From: JADZAI01 sp046348585
GTDB lineage: Bacteria > Pseudomonadota > Alphaproteobacteria > Micropepsales > Micropepsaceae
Reading direction: 5' to 3'
Assembly (NCBI GenBank): GCA_046348585.1
Contig: JAXMDZ010000015.1
Coordinates: 14,499-78,498, forward strand
Length of the DNA stretch: 64,000 nt
Shown here: positions 1 through 8,113 of the stretch, piece after piece
Numbering within the stretch: the stretch's first letter is position 1
Layout: every line of letters starts with the position of its first letter
Made by a program: the position numbers and the translations under genes
The notes under the pieces: model-generated
Database searches by the model: none
Seen by the model: only the letters and a program-made list of their open reading frames with translations
Told to the model about the DNA's origin: nothing

Positions 1-1559
1 GCCGACAGCACCCTGGCGTAAGCGGACGCCAGCGCCTCGAACCGCGCGTCGATCCAGGCGGCGAAGCGCCCGCCCCCCGCACTGTGCGGACGCAGCAGCC
101 GCGCCGACATCATCGGCGACAGCGTGACGGCGACGAAGCCCGAGATCAGCACCGCGCCGGCCAGCGTGAAGGCGAACTCGCGGAACAGCGCGCCGGTCAA
201 CCCTTGCGTGAAGCCGATGGGCGCATAGACGGCGGCCAGCGTGATCGTCATGGAGATGACGGGCACGAAGATCTCGTCGATCCCCTTGATCGCCGCGTCG
301 AGCGGCGACAGCCCCTCCTCGATGTAGCGGTGGATGTTCTCCACCACCACGATCGCGTCGTCGACCACCAGGCCGATCGCCAGCACCATGGCGAGCAGCG
401 TCAGCAGGTTGATCGAATAGCCGAGCGCGAACAGCACGAAGCAGATGCCGACCAGCGCCAGCGGAATGGTCACCAGCGGAATGACGACCGAGCGGATCGA
501 CCCGAGGAAGAGATAGATGACGAGGACGACGATCAGCACCGCCTCGGCGATCGTCTCGAAGACGCCATCGATCGACGCCTGGATGAAGACGGTCGCGTCG
601 TAATTGACATGCACCGTCATGCCTTCCGGCAGGCTCGCCTGCATGGCGGGCAGCATGGCGCGGATCTCGGCCGCCGTGGTCAGCGGATTGCCGGAGGGCG
701 TTCCGGTGACGCCGATGAAGACGCCCTTGTTGCCGTCGAACGACGAGCGCACGTCGTCGTTGTTGGCGCCCAGTTCGATCTTCGCCACGTCGCGCAGGCG
801 CACCACATCGCCGCCGGTATTGCCGATGGGCAGCGCGCCGAAGGCGTCCGGCGATTGCAGCGTCGTGTCAGTCTGAACCGCGACGACGACCATCTCGTTC
901 TCGGTCGAACCGGGCGAGGCGAGGAAGTTCGAATTGCGGATCGCCGCCGACACGTCCGCCGCCGTCACGCCGCGCGAGGCGAGCAGCAGCGGATCGAGCC
1001 AGATGCGCATGGCGAATTTCTGGCCGCCCAGAATGTCGGCCGAGGCGACGCCCTGCACCGTCGACATCTGCGGCTGCACGACGCGCGTCAGGTATTCGGT
1101 GATCTGGGCAGGCGACATGCGGTCGCTGGCGAAGGCGAGATACATCAGGGCGAAGGTCTGTCCCGTGCCCTTGAGGATGATCGGGTCTTCCGCGTCGGCC
1201 GGCAATTGCCGGCGCACCTGCTGCGACTTGGTGATGACTTCGGTCAGCGCGGCGTCGGGGTCCGCGCCAAGGCGCATGCGCACCGAAACGGTGCTCATGC
1301 CCTGGCGGCTGCTCGCCGAGACGTAGTCGACGTTCTCGGTGCTGGCGACCGCCTTGGCGATGGGATCGGTGATGAAGCCCTGGATGAGATCGGCGCTCGC
1401 GCCCGGATAGGCGGTCGTCACCGTGATCGTGGTTTCCGCGACCTGCGGGTACTGGCGGATCGCCATGCCCGAGAAGCCCTGGAAACCGAGCAGCAGGATG
1501 ATCAGGCTGACGACGATCGCCAGCACCGGCCTGCGGACGAAGGTTTCGGTGAAGCTCAC
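1..1559 (-). CDS. RND multidrug efflux permease, HAE1/AcrB type (partial; C-terminal half outside window)
   Basis: Inner-membrane proton/drug antiporter of a tripartite efflux pump. The visible 519 codons cover TM1, the first porter domain and TM2-TM6. The start reads (M/V)SFTETFVRRPVLAIVVSLI, the usual HAE1 opening. The proton-relay segment GLVVDDAIVVVENIHR with the two adjacent Asp of TM4 is intact. Translation begins at a GTG whose last two bases are shared with the TGA of the upstream fusion-protein gene (GTGA overlap), so the two are translationally coupled. AcrB homologues have about 1030 residues, so roughly half is missing beyond position 1. Control is probably through the TetR repressor and palindrome upstream of the operon. 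Drug specificity cannot be told from sequence. Confidence 0.95.
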   Translation of the reverse strand, partial: MSFTETFVRRPVLAIVVSLIILLLGFQGFSGMAIRQYPQVAETTITVTTAYPGASADLIQGFITDPIAKAVASTENVDYVSASSRQGMSTVSVRMRLGADPDAALTEVITKSQQVRRQLPADAEDPIILKGTGQTFALMYLAFASDRMSPAQITEYLTRVVQPQMSTVQGVASADILGGQKFAMRIWLDPLLLASRGVTAADVSAAIRNSNFLASPGSTENEMVVVAVQTDTTLQSPDAFGALPIGNTGGDVVRLRDVAKIELGANNDDVRSSFDGNKGVFIGVTGTPSGNPLTTAAEIRAMLPAMQASLPEGMTVHVNYDATVFIQASIDGVFETIAEAVLIVVLVIYLFLGSIRSVVIPLVTIPLALVGICFVLFALGYSINLLTLLAMVLAIGLVVDDAIVVVENIHRYIEEGLSPLDAAIKGIDEIFVPVISMTITLAAVYAPIGFTQGLTGALFREFAFTLAGAVLISGFVAVTLSPMMSARLLRPHSAGGGRFAAWIDARFEALASAYARVLS

Positions 1560-2683
1560 GGCGCGCCTCCGGCGGCTGCGCCCGGTACGGTCGCATCGGC
1601 GATGGTCACCGACGCGCCGTTCTGCATCCGGTTCTGCCCGGCGACCACCACGACATCGCCGGCCTTCAGGCCCTCGACGACCTCGATGAACTTGCCGTCC
1701 CGCCGGCCGGTCTTGACGAAGGTCTGGTGCACGACCTGCCGCGGCTGAGCGCCCTCTTCGCCTTCCTTGGGCGGCTCGGTGACGACGACATAGGCGTAGT
1801 CGCCATAGAGGCTCGGCACGATCGCCGTTTCCGGCACGACGATGACGCCCGCTTCCTCGGGCAGCGAGACGCGCACGCGCAGGAACTGGCCGGGCAGGAT
1901 GCGGCCCGCCGGGGCGTCGATCACCGCCTGGGCGGAAACCAGCCGCGTGCGCGGATCGACCTTCGGGTCGATGCCGATGACCGAGCCGGAAAAGAGCAGT
2001 TCGTCCGTCGTGATGCCGAAGCGCGCCTTCTGCCCCTTGGCGAGCAGGCCGGCCGACTGCTCCGGCACGGTGAAGTCGACGACGATGCGGTCGAGATCCT
2101 GCAAGGTGAGAACGATGGTGCCGACCGGCACATACTGGCCGACCACGACGCGCGGCACGCCGACGATGCCGCCGAACGGCGCGTCGATCGCCTTGTGGGC
2201 GGTGACGGCGAGCAGCTTGGCGTAGGTCGCGCGCGCCGTCTCCAGCTGGGCGATCGCCTGGTCGAGATTGGCCTGCGGGGCCGCTCCGCGCCGGACCAGC
2301 GGGGCGAGCCGGTCGACGTCGGCCTGGGCGAGCTTGATGCTGGCCTGGGCGGCCAGCATGTCGGCCTGCTCGACCGAATCGTCGATCTGGACGAGCAGCT
2401 GCCCGGCCGTGACCTTCTGGTTCGAGACGACGGCGATCGACTTGACGACGCCGGCCGTCTCGACCGCGAGGTCCGCGCCCGATCCGGCCTTGGCGGTGCC
2501 GACCGCGTCGATGCCGGGCGACCAGGTCTTGGCTTCCACCGTGACGGCGGAAACCGCCACCGGCGGGCGCGGCCGGTTGGCGATCGCCGAGGCGATCATG
2601 CCCTGCATGAAGAAATTGAAGCCGACCAGGCCACCACAGATGACCGCCACGATGACGATCAGAACGATCCCGCGCCGAGACAT
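1556..2683 (-). CDS. RND efflux periplasmic membrane-fusion protein (HlyD/AcrA family)
   Basis: Adaptor that links the RND permease to an outer-membrane channel; 375 residues. There is an N-terminal membrane anchor at about residues 6-26 and no lipobox cysteine. Next come a split lipoyl domain (VETAGVVKSIAVVSNQKVTAGQLL, here shortened to VKSIAVVSNQKVTAGQLL), a helical hairpin at about 95-165 rich in Ala, Gln and Leu, and a beta-barrel domain (DLDRIVVDFTVPEQ). I chose the ATG at 2683 because GAAGGGAAG lies just upstream; an in-frame start 11 codons earlier has no ribosome site. It is the first gene of the operon, with the permease following by a 4-base overlap. No outer-membrane factor gene is in the window. 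Confidence 0.94.
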   Translation of the reverse strand: MSRRGIVLIVIVAVICGGLVGFNFFMQGMIASAIANRPRPPVAVSAVTVEAKTWSPGIDAVGTAKAGSGADLAVETAGVVKSIAVVSNQKVTAGQLLVQIDDSVEQADMLAAQASIKLAQADVDRLAPLVRRGAAPQANLDQAIAQLETARATYAKLLAVTAHKAIDAPFGGIVGVPRVVVGQYVPVGTIVLTLQDLDRIVVDFTVPEQSAGLLAKGQKARFGITTDELLFSGSVIGIDPKVDPRTRLVSAQAVIDAPAGRILPGQFLRVRVSLPEEAGVIVVPETAIVPSLYGDYAYVVVTEPPKEGEEGAQPRQVVHQTFVKTGRRDGKFIEVVEGLKAGDVVVVAGQNRMQNGASVTIADATVPGAAAGGAP

Positions 2684-2742
2684 CGCACTTCCCTTCGGGC
2701 CGTTTGGCGGCCGCATCTTTCGTCTTGCAATCGGAGGAGAGA

Positions 2743-2766
2743 ACTGTACCGTCCGGACGGTTTAGT
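2743..2766. promoter_or_regulatory. Palindromic operator in the tetR / efflux-pump divergent promoter
   Basis: A perfect 14-bp palindrome, ACCGTCCGGACGGT, at 2748-2761 is extended by matching triplets ACT and AGT two bases further out on each side. It sits 60 bp upstream of the fusion-protein start and 24 bp upstream of the tetR start, where a local repressor would control both. Size and symmetry fit an AcrR/TetR dimer site. That the neighbouring TetR binds it is inference. Confidence 0.75.
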
Positions 2767-2789
2767 CAAGCGCGATATTGCACCGCACC

Positions 2790-3329
2790 ATGAACGCAGA
2801 CGCCAAGCTCCCGAAGCGGGGGTCGCGCGAGGCCATCCTCGACGCGGCTGAGGCGCTGGTGCGCGAACAGGGCGTCAACCGGATGACGCTCGATGCGGTC
2901 GCCGCCAGGGCCGGCCTGTCGAAGGGCGGCCTGCTCTACAATTTCCCGTCCAAGGACGCGCTGCTGCGCGGCCTGATCGAGCGATTCACCGAACGGATGG
3001 AAATGGCCGACGGCGATGGCTCTCCGGGCCGGGTCGTCACGCGCCGCCTCGCCGTGCACGACGAGAGCGTCGCCAACCGGCGCGGCGGCCTTGGCATGCT
3101 GGCGGCGTTCGCGGAAAATCCCGACCTGATCGAGCCGGTCAGGGCGTTCCAGCGCCAGCTCTGGGAGCACTGGAAGGCGACCGAGGCCGATCCCGAGCGC
3201 GGGCTGATCGCCTGGCTCGCCGCCGAGGGCCTGTGCTTTCTCGACCTCTTCGAAACCTCGCCGCTGACGCCCGAGGAACACGGCCGGGTGGTCGCGGCGA
3301 TCGAACGCATCGCCCGCGGCGAGCGCTAG
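2790..3329 (+). CDS. TetR/AcrR-family transcriptional repressor of the divergent efflux operon
   Basis: A 179-residue regulator. The N-terminal helix-turn-helix covers about residues 13-58 (SREAILDAAEALVREQG, then TLDAVAARAGLSKGGLLYNF, the classic TetR recognition helix with a G-x-Y/L-YNF ending). The helical ligand domain behind it is short and ends with a Glu/Arg-rich helix. The ATG at 2790 keeps the operator outside the coding region; a TTG 12 bases earlier also opens the frame but is less likely. The gene is divergent from the RND operon and converges on the next gene with a 4-base stop overlap. It most likely represses the pump and itself. Confidence 0.9.
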   Translation: MNADAKLPKRGSREAILDAAEALVREQGVNRMTLDAVAARAGLSKGGLLYNFPSKDALLRGLIERFTERMEMADGDGSPGRVVTRRLAVHDESVANRRGGLGMLAAFAENPDLIEPVRAFQRQLWEHWKATEADPERGLIAWLAAEGLCFLDLFETSPLTPEEHGRVVAAIERIARGER

Positions 3330-3871
3330 CGCGGCTCGTCCTCGTTGGCGGAGGCGAGGATCGCCCACAGCGCCTCGGCTGTGCCGATGATCGTCTCGCG
3401 GTTCTGGCGGTCGTAGAGCGCCGAGATCTCGACCTGCCAGCCCTGGACGACGACCGTATAGGAGAGCCAGTCCTGCGCGCCGGCTTCGGCCGCGAGGAAG
3501 CTCGTCGTCGCCGGACGCGCCGTATCGCCCCAGAAGCGCAGGCCCGGCAGGGCCGGCGGATCGCCGTCCGGCATGAAGCCCGGCGGCGTCATGATGGGAT
3601 CGGCCGCCATCGTGGGCGCGCCGATCTTCAGCGTGAGCGGTCCGTAGGTCACCTCCACCGCGTCCGGCGCGACGGCGGTCAGCGCCGCGCGGTGCATGGC
3701 GGTCGGGGCGGCGATCTCCAGCGGAATGCGCAGCCCGCTCGGCCGGTGCGCGACGATGCCGTCCGGCAGCACTTCGACGAAGGCGGGGCCGGTCTCGGGC
3801 GCCGGGATGGCGGCCACGGCGCTCGCCAGCATCACACCGGCTAAAATCGTCAGGACACCCGCCCGGACCAT
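3326..3871 (-). CDS. Exported protein of unknown function, partner of the VWA gene
   Basis: 181 residues with a Sec signal peptide (VRAGVLTILAGVMLASAVAA, cleavage likely after AVAA or AIPA). I do not recognise the family. The mature part is beta-rich with a Trp-containing C-terminal half (FWGDTARP, DWLSYTVVVQGWQVEIS) and has no Cys or enzyme motif. It begins 5 bases after the stop of the VWA gene, with GGTGA as ribosome site, so both are surely one transcript. I infer a role in the same envelope process. The long open frame that appears to fuse it with the VWA region is an artefact of reading the VWA gene in the wrong frame. Confidence 0.75.
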   Translation of the reverse strand: MVRAGVLTILAGVMLASAVAAIPAPETGPAFVEVLPDGIVAHRPSGLRIPLEIAAPTAMHRAALTAVAPDAVEVTYGPLTLKIGAPTMAADPIMTPPGFMPDGDPPALPGLRFWGDTARPATTSFLAAEAGAQDWLSYTVVVQGWQVEISALYDRQNRETIIGTAEALWAILASANEDEPR

Positions 3872-3876
3872 GATCG

Positions 3877-5052
3877 TCACCTGTTCAGTTCGCGCATCGC
3901 GCGGTCGAGGCCGTCGAGGGTCAGCGGGAACATCCGCTCGCCGATCAGCTGTTTGATGAGCTGGATCGAGGGCGTGTACTCCCAGTGCTTCTCGGCGACC
4001 GGGTTCAGCCACACCATGTGCGGATAGATGTCGGCGACGCGCTGCAGCCACACCGCGCCCGCTTCCTCGTTCCAGTGCTCCACGCTGCCGCCCGGATAGG
4101 TGATCTCGTAGGGGCTCATCGTCGCGTCGCCGATGAAGATCACCTTGTAGTCGTTGCCGAATTTGTGGAGCACGTCCCAGGCCGGCGTCTTCTCGTTGTG
4201 ACGGCGGCGATTGTCCTTCCACACGCTCTCGTAGAGGCAGTTGTGGAAGTAGAAGAACTCCATGTGCTTGAACTCGGTCTTCGCCGCCGAGAACAGCTCC
4301 TCGCAGAGCTTGATATAGCTGTCCATCGAGCCGCCGATGTCGAAGAACAGCAGCACCTTCACGGTGTTGCGCCGTTCCGGCACCAGCGTCACGTCGAGAT
4401 AGCCCTTGTTGGCGGTGTTGCGGATCGTGCCCGGCAGATCCAGTTCGGTCTCGGCGCCCTGGCGCGCCCATTTGCGCAACCGGCGGAGCGCCACCTTGAT
4501 GTTGCGCGTGCCCAGTTCGACCTGATCGTCGAGATTCTTGTACTCGCGCTTGTCCCACACCTTCACGGCCTTGCCGTGGCGGCCCTTCTCCTGGCCGATG
4601 CGCACGCCCTCGGGATTGTAGCCGCTATTGCCGAACGGCGAGGTGCCGCCCGAGCCGATCATCTTGCTGCCGCCTTCGTGGCGCTTCTTCTGCTCCTCGA
4701 GGCGCTTCTTCAGCTCCTCCATGATCTTTTCCCAGCCGCCGAGCGCCTCGATCTCCTTCTTTTCCTCCTCGGTGAGGAATTTCTCGGTCAGCGCCTTCAG
4801 CCACTCCTCGGGCAGTTCGGCGGTCTGCGTCGGATCGATGTTCTCCAGCCCCTTGAAGGCATGGCCGAAGACGCGGTCGAACTTGTCGAGATTGCGCTCG
4901 TCCTTGACCAGCACGGTGCGCGCCAGCACGTAGAACTCGTCGATCTTCATGTCGATGACGCCGGCCTTCAGGGCCTCCATCAGCGCCAGATACTCCTTCA
5001 GCGTCACGGGCACCTTGGCGGCGCGCAACTCGTCGAAGAAGGTGAAGAACAT
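3877..5052 (-). CDS. VWA domain-containing CoxE-like protein (COG3825 type)
   Basis: 391 residues, cytoplasmic. The N-terminal half is helical with a charged stretch of Glu/Lys (EEEKKEIEALGGWEKIMEEL, EEQKKRHEGG) and a conserved arm (DNQVELGTRNIKVALRRLRK-like; here DDQVELGTRNIKVALRRLRK). The C-terminal half is a von Willebrand A fold. Its metal-site motif is FDIGGSMD (Asp at residue 238), so the first Ser of DxSxS is Gly. GDATMSPYEI and a terminal helix follow. In this family the protein usually works with a MoxR AAA+ ATPase, by analogy with CoxD/CoxE and NorQ/NorD, in loading metals or assembling enzymes. No ATPase gene is adjacent here. Start: ATG at 5052 after a G-rich ribosome site. Confidence 0.85.
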   Translation of the reverse strand: MFFTFFDELRAAKVPVTLKEYLALMEALKAGVIDMKIDEFYVLARTVLVKDERNLDKFDRVFGHAFKGLENIDPTQTAELPEEWLKALTEKFLTEEEKKEIEALGGWEKIMEELKKRLEEQKKRHEGGSKMIGSGGTSPFGNSGYNPEGVRIGQEKGRHGKAVKVWDKREYKNLDDQVELGTRNIKVALRRLRKWARQGAETELDLPGTIRNTANKGYLDVTLVPERRNTVKVLLFFDIGGSMDSYIKLCEELFSAAKTEFKHMEFFYFHNCLYESVWKDNRRRHNEKTPAWDVLHKFGNDYKVIFIGDATMSPYEITYPGGSVEHWNEEAGAVWLQRVADIYPHMVWLNPVAEKHWEYTPSIQLIKQLIGERMFPLTLDGLDRAMRELNR

Positions 5053-5189
5053 GGGCGGACCCCCAGGCGATGGCGTTGGCGCAAGCCTACCCCGGCCCGG
5101 CCCCGCCGCCAATCGCCGTCACGCCCCCGCCGGAACCCCGCAAAGGGGCATTGGCATTCCCCGCCCGCTCCGCCTAGGCTCGGTTACTC

Positions 5190-5210
5190 GCGCCGGTGAA
5201 TCGCCGGCGC
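5190..5210. promoter_or_regulatory. Inverted repeat in the 5' leader of the small ORF at 5228
   Basis: GCGCCGG and CCGGCGC arms separated by 7 bases end 17 bases before the ATG of the small protein gene. It could be an operator or a leader hairpin near the ribosome site. Nothing identifies a binder. Confidence 0.35.
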
Positions 5211-5227
5211 GGGCAAGGGCGGGGTTC

Positions 5228-5476
5228 ATGGTCGAGTTGTTTCTGGAGGCCGCGATGCTGGCCGCCGAGTCGCAGCGGGTGATCGCGCTGCGCCTCTTCA
5301 AGCTCGCCTTCGCCGACACCGACGCCCCCGAGGAAGCCCATCTCATGGTCCGCGAGAAGGTCGCCGCCGTGGCGCGGGCGACCCGGGCCGCCGCCTCCGG
5401 CGCCAGCGCCGTCTCGATCGTCAAGGATTACCGGCGGATCGTCCGGGCCAATATCCGCCGCCTCGACCCCGCCTGA
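5228..5476 (+). CDS. Small conserved-looking helical protein of unknown function
   Basis: 82 residues, mostly amphipathic helix rich in Ala, Arg and Glu (AAMLAAESQRVIALRLFKLA, then AVARATRAAASGASAVSIVKDYRR). There is no signal peptide, membrane segment or Cys. The overall look resembles short phasin-like helical proteins of alphaproteobacteria, but I cannot name the family. The ATG follows CAAGGGCGGGGTTC, a plausible ribosome site. The gene is divergent from the VWA operon and converges on the methyltransferase gene, 11 bases apart. Confidence 0.65.
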   Translation: MVELFLEAAMLAAESQRVIALRLFKLAFADTDAPEEAHLMVREKVAAVARATRAAASGASAVSIVKDYRRIVRANIRRLDPA

Positions 5477-5487
5477 CGGCGCGCCGC

Positions 5488-6111
5488 TCAGGCGACCTTC
5501 ACCGCCTTGCCCCAGCTGTTGAAGCCCGCGAAGCGCGGCGTGCCGGGTAGGTACATCGTCTCCATGCGCTCGATCCGGAAGCCGCCGTCGGTCAGCATCC
5601 GGTCGACCGGCCGGCAGAGATGACACCCCCCGGCGATGCGCTTCCAGACCGGCTCGATCCGGCGCTGCCACTTGGCGGTCTTCTCGTCGGGCGCGAGCCC
5701 GTGCTCGCAGAACAGCATCGTCGCCTCGGGCTTCATCACCCGGGCGATGGCGCTCATCGCCTTGGGCACGTCGGGGATGGTGCAGAACGTGTAGGTGACG
5801 ACCACCGTGTCGATGCTGGCCGGCGGCAGGTCGATGTCCTCGGCCTTCAGCCCGGTGAACTCGACGCCGATGCCGGCTTCCTTCGCCCGCGCCGCGGCCC
5901 GCTCGCGCATCTTGGGATGCGGCTCCAGTCCGATCAGCCGGCTCACGCGCGATTTATCGTAGAAGGGCAGATTGTGGCCCGCCCCCATGCCGATCTCCAG
6001 CACCGTCCCGGAGGCCTCGGGCACGACCTTTCGGCGCTGATGCTCGATGGGCTTGGCGCCCATCACCTTGTTCAGCAGCGGCGGCAGGATGTAGCGGTCG
6101 TAGAAGCCCAT
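5488..6111 (-). CDS. Class I SAM-dependent methyltransferase, METTL7-like
   Basis: 207 residues. The SAM-binding loop is LEIGMGAGHNLPFY (about 39-52), followed by the acidic GLEPHPKM and motif IV VVVTYTFCTIPDV. The C-terminal part (CEHGLAPDEKTAKWQRRIEP, then GGCHLCRPVDRMLTDGGF) matches the METTL7/phospholipid-methyltransferase-like branch, where W-Q and the G-C-x-L-x-R segment are conserved. Substrate unknown; thiols or lipids are candidates by analogy. The ATG at 6111 has AAAAGGGAAACGCC before it; upstream in-frame Met codons were rejected for lack of a ribosome site. No operon partner. Confidence 0.85.
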   Translation of the reverse strand: MGFYDRYILPPLLNKVMGAKPIEHQRRKVVPEASGTVLEIGMGAGHNLPFYDKSRVSRLIGLEPHPKMRERAAARAKEAGIGVEFTGLKAEDIDLPPASIDTVVVTYTFCTIPDVPKAMSAIARVMKPEATMLFCEHGLAPDEKTAKWQRRIEPVWKRIAGGCHLCRPVDRMLTDGGFRIERMETMYLPGTPRFAGFNSWGKAVKVA

Positions 6112-6227
6112 GGCGTTTCCCTTTTCCCGCAGGGTGCTCCACCGGCGCGCCGGAGGGAAGGCCCGTTCGCCGCATTGACGCGCCGCGATCCTGCGGCGAA
6201 TCTCGCGACCCGAGAGGGAGACCATCC

Positions 6228-6653
6228 ATGCGCAGACTGATCGCCGCCTTCGGCCTCATCTTCGGCCTTGCCACGCTTGCCGCCTGCGGGCCGATCTACG
6301 AGACGCAATACACGTTTCATCCGCCGGGCGGCCATCGCGGCCAGGCCTGCGTCTCCAGCTGCGACGCCGACCAGACCGCCTGCCGCTACCAGTGCCGGCG
6401 CGAGGTGCAGGATTGCGAGAACGAGAAGCAGCGCATCGCCCAGCGCGAATACAACCGCTATGTGCGCTGGCGGCAGGACCAGAACCTGCCCGTCGACAAG
6501 ACGCTCTACGACTTCACGCCGTCCTATTCCTGCCCGTGGGAAAGCGACTGCACCAGCGTCTGCGAGGCCGACTACCGCGCCTGCTTCCAGGGCTGCGGCG
6601 GCCGCATCGATGCGCAGCAGGTCTGCGTGATGGGCTGCAATCAGGGCAAATGA
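6228..6653 (+). CDS. Cysteine-rich lipoprotein with a duplicated CX3C-X6-CX3C module
   Basis: 141 residues. A lipoprotein signal ends in LATLAAC, with Cys20 as the lipidated residue. The mature part carries two copies of C-x3-C-x6-C-x3-C (Cys41/45/52/56 and Cys108/112/119/123), plus Cys63, Cys102 and a final C-x3-C at 133/137. A charged helix and a linker (REYNRYVRWRQDQN) separate the copies. The even pattern suggests disulfide-stabilised helical hairpins in the periplasm. I do not recognise a named family. A ribosome site GAGAGGGAGACC precedes the ATG. The gene stands alone between convergent and divergent neighbours. Confidence 0.85.
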   Translation: MRRLIAAFGLIFGLATLAACGPIYETQYTFHPPGGHRGQACVSSCDADQTACRYQCRREVQDCENEKQRIAQREYNRYVRWRQDQNLPVDKTLYDFTPSYSCPWESDCTSVCEADYRACFQGCGGRIDAQQVCVMGCNQGK

Positions 6654-6682
6654 CGCCCTGACGGCGGCGGGCCGGAGCGTCG

Positions 6683-6889
6683 CTAGCGCTTCGGCCGGGG
6701 GGCGATGAAGAACGACATGGCGATCAGCGCGACGCCGATCCCGGCGATCGCCCCGCCCGCCTGACCGCCGATCCGCATGACTTCGGCCGGATCGTTCGAT
6801 CCGCCCGCGATGTTGCGGATGCCGATGAACACCGCCGCGCCGAGCGCGATGGCGACGAGGCCGCCGAAGGCCATACGCTTGTTCTTCAT
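6683..6889 (-). CDS. Small two-helix membrane protein, unknown function
   Basis: 68 residues, two membrane segments (about 8-24 and 44-62, with a Gly-rich second one, GGAIAGIGVALIAMSFFIA) and basic ends. No known family. It begins 9 bases after the stop of the DUF1244 gene and so forms a two-gene operon with it. Confidence 0.7.
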   Translation of the reverse strand: MKNKRMAFGGLVAIALGAAVFIGIRNIAGGSNDPAEVMRIGGQAGGAIAGIGVALIAMSFFIAPRPKR

Positions 6890-6898
6890 GGGGTCTTT

Positions 6899-7246
6899 CT
6901 ACCAGCCCTTGCCGCCGCCGTCCTTCGACGGCGCGGCCTGCTGCATCTGGGTGTGTTGCGGATGGGCGGCGGCGAACTGGGCCTGCGCCTGGGGGCTGGC
7001 CTCGCTCTGATAGCGCGCCTTCCAGTCGGCATAGGGCATGCCGTAGATCGCTTCGCGGCCCTCGTCCTTGCCGATCTCCGCGCCGCGCTCGGCGGCCGCC
7101 TCGCGGAACCAGTCGCCGAGGCAGTTCCGGCAGAACCCGGCGAGGTTCATCAGGTCGATGTTCTGCACATCCGTCCGTTCGCGCAGATGCTGCACGAGAC
7201 GGCGGAAAGCGGCGGCTTCGGCTTGGGTTCGGGTGGCGTCGTCCAT
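6899..7246 (-). CDS. DUF1244 family protein
   Basis: 115 residues. The diagnostic core is FRRLVQHLRERTDVQNIDLM followed directly by NLAGFCRNCLGDWFREAA, with the conserved F-C-R-N-C-L and two Cys that may bind metal or form a redox pair. IYGMPYADWKARYQ is the second conserved block. The Gln/Ala-rich C-terminal tail is probably disordered. The function of the family is unknown. It is cotranscribed with the small membrane protein downstream and lies 10 bases below the formylglutamate amidohydrolase gene, probably in one operon of three. Confidence 0.9.
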   Translation of the reverse strand: MDDATRTQAEAAAFRRLVQHLRERTDVQNIDLMNLAGFCRNCLGDWFREAAAERGAEIGKDEGREAIYGMPYADWKARYQSEASPQAQAQFAAAHPQHTQMQQAAPSKDGGGKGW

Positions 7247-7256
7247 GGGCGCGTTC

Positions 7257-8048
7257 TTAGCCCGGAAGTCCCGCCTGCGCGAGAGCCCGCGAGAGCGCCC
7301 GCGTCACGATTCCCGTCATCCGGGCGAGCCCCGCCTCGTCCGCGATCAGGTCCTGCCGGACCTCGATCAGCGCATGGGGCAGGCCGCGCGCCGTGCCGTG
7401 GGTCCACATCGTGTCGCCCTCCAGCGCGCCGTGATAGGGCTCGTTGTCGCCGACCGTGAAGCCCTCCTCGGCCCGGAACGCCTCCAGCAGCGGCGCGGCG
7501 AGCCGGGGGTCGCGGTCCCACAGGATGGCGACATGCCAGGGGCGCGGCGCGCCTTTCCACACCGGCGTGAAGGAATGCACCGACACCAGCGTCGGCGGCG
7601 TCCCGGCCGCCAGACTCGCCTCGATCGCCGCCGCGACCGCCGCGTGATAGGGCCGGTGATAGCGCGCGATCCGGGCCGCGATCTCGTCCTCGTCCGCCCC
7701 GGCATTGCCGGGCACGATCGCCCCGTCCGACAGGCGCATCACGATGGTCGGATCGTCCGCGCCGCGATTGAGATCGACCAGCAGCCGCGACCAGCGCCCC
7801 AGGAACGCGGGCGCGCCGAACGAGGCCGCGAGCCGCCGCGTCAGCTCGCCCGCCCCGATGTCCCAGGCGATGTGGCGTGCGAACTGTTCGGGACCGAGGC
7901 CGAGATCGCCATAGCGGGCCGGAACCGCGTTCGAGGCGTGATCGCACAGGAAGATCAGCGGGGCGGCCGCCGGACCGGACACAGGGCGCCCGGGCACGCG
8001 GTCATAGGCGGGTTCTTCGTCGCAGGCGTCTTGCATCGGGGGCGGCAT
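7257..8048 (-). CDS. N-formylglutamate amidohydrolase family protein (copy 1)
   Basis: 263 residues if started at the ATG at 8048; an alternative ATG lies 12 bases further in at 8036. FGase-fold hydrolase, related to carboxypeptidase A, expected to cleave N-formyl or other N-acyl amino acids. Family landmarks are LIFLCDHASNAVP (metal-binding D-H), RLLVDLNRGADDP, RYHRPYHAAVAAAIEA and SVHSFTPVWKG. The substrate is not certain: this branch (COG3931) differs from HutG. A second paralogue lies at 35546. It heads the DUF1244 operon and is divergent from the glycerate kinase gene. Confidence 0.88.
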   Translation of the reverse strand: MPPPMQDACDEEPAYDRVPGRPVSGPAAAPLIFLCDHASNAVPARYGDLGLGPEQFARHIAWDIGAGELTRRLAASFGAPAFLGRWSRLLVDLNRGADDPTIVMRLSDGAIVPGNAGADEDEIAARIARYHRPYHAAVAAAIEASLAAGTPPTLVSVHSFTPVWKGAPRPWHVAILWDRDPRLAAPLLEAFRAEEGFTVGDNEPYHGALEGDTMWTHGTARGLPHALIEVRQDLIADEAGLARMTGIVTRALSRALAQAGLPG

Positions 8049-8113
8049 GTCCTTCAAGTCGGCTCTAGCATTCCTCTCGTGGCGGACCAAAGACCTTGGC
8101 GGACGAAGACGGC

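Noticed and set aside
84..1748. 554-codon plus-strand frame at the left edge
   Set aside because: Antisense to the RND permease and fusion protein; composition dominated by Arg, Asp, Gly and His, typical of antisense frames.
2778..2789. TTG start for the TetR gene
   Set aside because: ATG at 2790 is better placed and family alignment does not need the four extra residues.
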